NCBI GenBank assembly: GCA_903904605.1
Contig: CAIVDC010000070.1
Location: 29,714-93,713, forward strand
Reading direction: 5' to 3'
Source: an uncultured Sterolibacterium sp.
GTDB taxonomy: Bacteria; Pseudomonadota; Gammaproteobacteria; Burkholderiales; Rhodocyclaceae
Length of the DNA stretch: 64,000 nucleotides
Shown here piece after piece: positions 58,905-64,000 of this stretch (positions within the stretch are counted from its first letter, which is position 1; every line of letters starts with the position of its first letter). A model generated the notes under the pieces. The model ran no database searches. It worked only from the letters and a program-made list of their open reading frames with translations, and was not told the DNA's origin. A program made the translations under genes and the position numbers.

Positions 58905-59269
58905 TAGTGTCTCCTCCGGTAATTGACGCTTTATTGAAACTGTCCAACAACATTGCGAAAAGCCTGCAAAGGCAATGTCGGCAATCAGACGACGCACATC
59001 CGGGCGGGGTTGCAGGCGCTTGCGGCAGCGAATCGGCTTGCTCTGCCTGAACGACGGAGCAGTATCGGAGTCGGCTTTGCCATGACTATGCAGCAGCCGG
59101 GATTGGCAGCGATCTGCCAGCCGATATCCTCCACCATCGCCCCCCTGTTACGCGTTGTGACAAACGCTTGTTATATATCTTCCGACGATCTGCATTTACG
59201 ACAATATATCAGAATACTTACTGCACTCTTACGGTCTTTCCGGCTCCCGGCACCGCACGATCAGGTCTG
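58905..59269. other. intergenic region (365 bp) between actP operon and MarR gene
   Basis: This stretch lies upstream of the minus-strand yjcH-actP operon and downstream of the minus-strand MarR gene. It should contain the acetate-operon promoter and perhaps a MarR-gene terminator. I see no perfect hairpin with a T-run and no confident promoter; the AT-rich part 59160-59215 (ATATATCTTCC, ACAATATATC) is the most likely regulatory core. No ORF with a ribosome-binding site. Confidence 0.35.
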
Positions 59270-59791
59270 TCAAATATCGGCAAGCAGGGTCATCTTGCCT
59301 CTCGCGTCACGAACCTTCATGTTGCGCGCGACGCAGGACAAGAGCGCATTCAAATGGGTCAAATCGGCTGAAGACAGATGGCTCAGCGCATCCGGCAGCA
59401 CACCCTGAAGGGGTTTCGGTGCGCCCTTGATCAAGCGAAGCCCGCCCGGCTGGGGAAACAAATGCACGATGCGCTGGTCCTCCTCGCTCCGCTCGCGGCG
59501 CAGGAATCCCTGCTTGACCAGCTTGTCGACGAGATTGCTGGCCGTGGATTGGTGGATCGCCAGCGCTTTGGCGAGTTCGGAGACTTTCAGTCCCGGCTTT
59601 TCGACGGCCGCGGCCAAGGCCCAGAGCTGGGCGCCATTGACGCCGGTCTGCTGTTCGACCCAATGGAAATGCTTCTTGACCGACTTGAAGATGAGCCGGA
59701 AATGCTGCAATGCCTCCATCGTCGGATGAGCAGCCTGCCTTCGTTTTGGCGTATCGGATTTGGCGGCGCGCTTGCGGGGTGTGGAAACCAT
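59270..59791 (-). CDS. MarR-family transcriptional regulator
   Basis: The 173-aa protein has a winged helix with GLKVSELAKALAIHQSTASNLVDKLVKQGFLRR as the recognition segment and SEEDQRIVHLFPQPGGLRLIKG as the wing, both characteristic of MarR. Upstream is a lysine/arginine-rich tail (MVSTPRKRAAKSDTPKRRQ) that could contact DNA non-specifically or could be a mis-start (ATG at the MEALQHF residue). It is upstream of and codirectional with yjcH-actP (365-bp gap) and divergent from ettA. Its target is not evident. Confidence 0.9.
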   Translation of the reverse strand: MVSTPRKRAAKSDTPKRRQAAHPTMEALQHFRLIFKSVKKHFHWVEQQTGVNGAQLWALAAAVEKPGLKVSELAKALAIHQSTASNLVDKLVKQGFLRRERSEEDQRIVHLFPQPGGLRLIKGAPKPLQGVLPDALSHLSSADLTHLNALLSCVARNMKVRDARGKMTLLADI

Positions 59792-59797
59792 GAGTTT

Positions 59798-59828
59798 ATG
59801 ATAAGGGATTTATTGTTTCAGTTGGCAA
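59798..59828 (-). promoter_or_regulatory. candidate promoter for the MarR gene (possibly leaderless)
   Basis: On the minus strand TTGCCA (59828-59823) and TATCAT (59803-59798) are 19 bp apart, and the -10 ends only 6 bases before the ATG at 59791. No Shine-Dalgarno precedes that ATG. Transcription would start at or near the A of ATG, giving a leaderless mRNA, unless translation starts at the downstream ATG. Confidence 0.3.
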
Positions 59829-59942
59829 TCTGGTGGAGCCATGAACGCTTGTCCGCAGTCGATGCAGCCACGTGGAGAATTCGACAGGCTGCTAGAATGC
59901 TCGGACTCGGCTTGGCCGTCAACCCGTTCAGCAAGGACTTGC

Positions 59943-61607
<1,665 letters not shown>

Positions 61608-61617
61608 CCCGCCAGTC

Positions 61618-62433
61618 ATGCACGAGCTAAGGCCCGGCCAGTCGATCGAACTGCTCAAGGAACTGCACATCCTCACCCGCGAGGGGAAGATGAATCAGGA
61701 CAGCCGGCGCAAGCTGAAGCAGGTCTACCACCTGGCCCAGCTGATCGAGCCCCTCCTCAAGGAAATCGCCCATCCGGACATTCACCTGGTCGATCACGGC
61801 GCCGGAAAGTCATATCTCGGCTTCATTCTTTACGATCTCTTCTTCAAGGCGCGAAACGACGCGGCGCATATCTACGGCATCGAGTCGCGCGCGGAACTGG
61901 TCGAGAAATCCCGCGCCCTGGCCGCCCGGCTGGACTTTCCGGGCATGAGTTTCCTGAATCTTTCAGTGGCGCAGTCCGCCGCCTCGGCGCTGCTGCCGGA
62001 CCGGGTAGACCTGGTCACGGCCTTGCACGCCTGCGATACGGCGACCGACGATGCCATCCGCTTCGCCCTGGAGAAGCGCTCGCCCTTCATCGTGCTGGTG
62101 CCCTGCTGCCAGGCCGAGGTGGCGAGCCTGCTCAACCGCAACAAGGCGCGCTCGCCATCCGGCAGCGCCCTCTCGGAATTGTGGCGTCATCCGCTGCACA
62201 CCAGGGAGTTCGGCAGCCACGTCACCAATGTGCTGCGCTGCCTGCAACTCGAAGCGCACGGCTATCAGGTCAGCGTCACCGAACTCGTGGGCTGGCAGCA
62301 CTCGATGAAGAACGAACTGATCATCGCCCGCCAAAAGAATCTCCATGGCGGGCGCTCCGGCGAACGGCTGAACGGACTGCTGGAAATGATCGGCCTCAGC
62401 GAACTTGGTCGACGATTCTATTGCCCGCCCTGA
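61618..62433 (+). CDS. class I SAM-dependent methyltransferase (Methyltransf_32-like)
   Basis: The 271-aa protein has an N-terminal helical part (REGKMNQDSRRKLKQVYHLAQLIEPLL) and a methyltransferase fold with SAM-binding loop LVDHGAGKSYLGFILYD, then ALHACDTATDDAI and IVLVPCCQAEVASLL. The HACD/PCC pattern is that of the Methyltransf_32/METTL25-like group, in which rRNA or protein methylation has been suggested. A substrate cannot be assigned. It starts 11 bp after ettA and is likely cotranscribed, which weakly points to a translation-related target. Confidence 0.8.
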   Translation: MHELRPGQSIELLKELHILTREGKMNQDSRRKLKQVYHLAQLIEPLLKEIAHPDIHLVDHGAGKSYLGFILYDLFFKARNDAAHIYGIESRAELVEKSRALAARLDFPGMSFLNLSVAQSAASALLPDRVDLVTALHACDTATDDAIRFALEKRSPFIVLVPCCQAEVASLLNRNKARSPSGSALSELWRHPLHTREFGSHVTNVLRCLQLEAHGYQVSVTELVGWQHSMKNELIIARQKNLHGGRSGERLNGLLEMIGLSELGRRFYCPP

Positions 62434-62528
62434 TGCATCCTCGGCGCTTCTTGCCACCGCGGCGAACCATCGACGTTGAAGCGAGTACCGGATCGCAGCC
62501 ACCATTTTGAAATCTCGGGAGATAACTC

Positions 62529-63104
62529 ATGCCGACAGACCTGGAAGACCGGCTCAACATCGCAGACCTGATGACCGCCTGGATGCACCGGGATCTGGCT
62601 CAGTGGGACAGTCTGCGCGGGCTTTTTCACCCGGACGGCATCATCGAGGTCACCTGGTTCGAAGGGCAATTCAGCCAGTTCGTCGATGCGTCCATGCGCA
62701 TGGGCACTTCCGATCTGAGGACCAAACACCTCATCGGCGCACCTGTGGTCATTTTTCAGGGCAACAAGGCCCTGGTCGAAACCAACGCCATCATCGTCGG
62801 GGAAAACGTCCGCCTGGGCCTGGGCTGCCATGCGCACAATCGTTTCTATGATCTGGTCGAAAAACGCGATGGCGTATGGAAGATTCTGAAGCGTCAGAGC
62901 ATATACGACATGGCATCGTTCGCCTTTTCCAGAGGCGTGTTCGAGCTCGATGCCGACCTCCTCCAGCGCTACCCGCGAGAATACGCACCGCTTGCTTATC
63001 TGCTTGAAGGCTGCGGGTTTCCTGTCCGCCGGGTGTTTGCCACCAAGGGCAGCGATCTGGAAAGGTCCATGAAGGCCGCCGGACAGGACTGGCTGGCGCG
63101 CTGA
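62529..63104 (+). CDS. SnoaL-like (NTF2-fold) domain protein
   Basis: The 191-aa protein reads LEDRLNIADLMTAWMHRDLAQWDSLRGLFHPDGIIEVTWFEGQF, the usual opening of SnoaL-like domains (bound helix, then pocket with FHPDG). The second half has RFYDLVEKRDGVWKILKRQSIYDMASF. Such domains act as small enzymes (isomerases, dehydratases) or binding modules. Pocket residues alone do not define the reaction. ATG 62529 follows GGGAGATAACTC. A 95-bp gap separates it from the methyltransferase gene. Confidence 0.8.
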   Translation: MPTDLEDRLNIADLMTAWMHRDLAQWDSLRGLFHPDGIIEVTWFEGQFSQFVDASMRMGTSDLRTKHLIGAPVVIFQGNKALVETNAIIVGENVRLGLGCHAHNRFYDLVEKRDGVWKILKRQSIYDMASFAFSRGVFELDADLLQRYPREYAPLAYLLEGCGFPVRRVFATKGSDLERSMKAAGQDWLAR

Positions 63105-63691
63105 TCGCAAGCCCGCTGACGCCGGCGTCCGAAGCATGGGCACACGCTAGGGCTGCATCGATTTTCTTCAGGGTGTAAATGGCCCCCTTGCCATTCTTAA
63201 AGCACTGATCATCCCGGCAGCCGGGTGCAGGAGCCGTCCGCCCAGGCGCGCCATCTGTCCGCGGAAAGCTGCGGCATGTTGTCGAGCCCAACGCCCCCCC
63301 CCAAATGACCCTGATAGCATATCCACGGATGTGACATGATCATAAACAAGCTGTTTGGTAGGATGAGGTAACAAATGGGAGCGTCGAAATTTTTTCGTCC
63401 CGAAGTTATGGAAGCCCGCACCGGCCAATGGGCGGCCAAATGGAGCGTCGTGACCTACCTGGCGGTCCCGGCACAATCGTGCGGAAAGTGCCGGTAGCGA
63501 GTACGAATTAAATCAACAACTTGCAGACGCTTAATGCTATAAGTTATTGATGAATAAACGTATTTCGATTTCCAGCAATTCCTCGAAATTTTTCGGGCAC
63601 CCGGATTTCATTTCTCTGTGACGCCATCTTGACGCCATGCATTTTCAAGGCTAGCCTATCGATTACCACAATTGTAGTAAAGGAATCCAGA
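63105..63691. other. disorganised, AT-richer region (587 bp)
   Basis: No gene of normal length is supported here. From about 63330 the base composition shifts to AT-rich (for example ATTAAATCAACAACTTGC), unlike the rest of the window. It holds a 40-codon HlyD-like ORF (listed separately) and two TGACGCCAT copies near 63617-63640. The minus-strand ORF in the track (63168-63476) has no ribosome-binding site or family resemblance. Confidence 0.5.
63375..63497 (+). pseudogene. possible truncated HlyD-type secretion adaptor N-terminus
   Basis: A 40-codon ORF begins ATG at 63375 with GGATGAGGTAACAA upstream and reads MGASKFFRPEVMEARTGQWA before drifting into unrelated sequence and a TAG. The FRPEVMEAR-GQW string closely resembles the cytoplasmic start of HlyD-family membrane fusion proteins (FRPEVxxARxxxWLG). 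If so, it is a decayed or truncated copy; no membrane segment or downstream part is present in any frame that I can see. Chance similarity over such a short stretch is possible. Confidence 0.35.
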
Positions 63692-63907
63692 ATGTCCGCC
63701 TCCATCTCTATCCGAATTGGCCAAGCGCTCTACGATCAAGCGAAGGCCGATGCTGCTGCCGAGCACAGAACCATCGCTGGCCAGGTCGAATTCTGGGCCA
63801 AAGTCGGTCGAGCGGCGCTAGACAATCCAGACTTGCCGGTGAGCTTTGTTGCCGAGGCTCTGGCATCCATGGCAGAACCTCGTGTTAACGGCGGTCAGTA
63901 TCATTAG
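63692..63907 (+). CDS. ParD-like antitoxin of type II toxin-antitoxin system (PF11903-like)
   Basis: The 71-aa protein MSASISIRIGQALYDQAKADAAAEHRTIAGQVEFWAKVGRAAL has the ribbon-helix-helix form of ParD-like antitoxins: N-terminal strand SISIRI, helix, then the turn HRTIAGQVEFW. Such proteins dimerise and bind their own operator. AAAGGAATCC precedes the ATG. No ParE/RelE-type toxin follows within the 93 bp left in the window, and none precedes it, so the partner is either beyond 64000 or absent. Base composition is lower in GC than in the main genome. Confidence 0.75.
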   Translation: MSASISIRIGQALYDQAKADAAAEHRTIAGQVEFWAKVGRAALDNPDLPVSFVAEALASMAEPRVNGGQYH

Positions 63908-64000
63908 AAATCCGGCGTCGATGAATTTTCAGCGTAGCGAGCAGCGCAAGCCGGACGTGATTTTGGGTTTCGAATTTCAGGCATAAATATGCTGGTTTTA

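Noticed and set aside
63168-63476. 102-aa minus ORF in the right-hand intergenic region
   Set aside because: No ribosome-binding site or recognisable motif, composition of random sequence.

Overview
This is GC-rich proteobacterial chromosome with dense, tightly overlapping operons. TamA/TamB, PqiABC, Kup, EttA, a Pal-like lipoprotein and the ActP/DUF485 pair point to a Gram-negative organism, most likely a betaproteobacterium (Rhodocyclales/Nitrosomonadales-like). That placement is inferred from gene content and codon use, not from a marker gene. No rRNA, tRNA, CRISPR array or intact insertion sequence was recognised. Only the last ~600 bp is visibly AT-richer, and there gene order also breaks down.

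Layout. 1-5.5 kb: tamA-tamB (minus, tamB cut by the window edge), a small putative lipoprotein, a DUF1451 zinc-ribbon protein and a DUF21 membrane protein. 5.8-11.4 kb: three CPA2-type cation:proton antiporters. Two of them flank a YbdK-type carboxylate-amine ligase and a class I (PuuD-like) gamma-glutamyl hydrolase in one minus-strand operon. 11.5-15 kb: pqiAABC, with PqiA split into two genes. 15-19.9 kb: kup potassium transporter and two MscS-type channels, the first carrying an in-frame 18-bp tandem duplication. 20.2-28.2 kb: a four-gene signalling operon (hybrid kinase with three receivers, CheR, CheB, REC-PAS-GAF-PAS-GGDEF-EAL).

28.5-52.1 kb is the centrepiece, an alpha-glucan/trehalose supercluster: glgB, glgE, treS-maltokinase fusion, a conserved-TM-helix channel protein, glgC, glgX/treX, treZ, malQ-treY fusion, an mscS channel and a six-hairpin glycosidase. 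It meets a convergent otsA-otsB pair whose OtsA carries an N-terminal two-TM sensor-like module. Together these encode TreS, TreX/Y/Z and OtsAB routes to trehalose plus the GlgE route from trehalose back to branched glucan, interleaved with osmotic-release channels. Glycogen synthase (glgA) and glycogen phosphorylase are not in the window. With the nearby Kup, CPA2 antiporters and ClC protein, the region reads as an osmotic/ionic homeostasis island.

52.4-64 kb: a small secreted protein, a ClC channel/antiporter, an orphan Pal-like lipoprotein divergent from a second OmpA-like lipoprotein, a DUF3014 protein, the DUF485-actP acetate-uptake operon with a terminator and a small upstream ORF, a MarR regulator, ettA, a methyltransferase, a SnoaL-like protein, then a poorly organised tail with a possible HlyD-like remnant and a ParD-like antitoxin.
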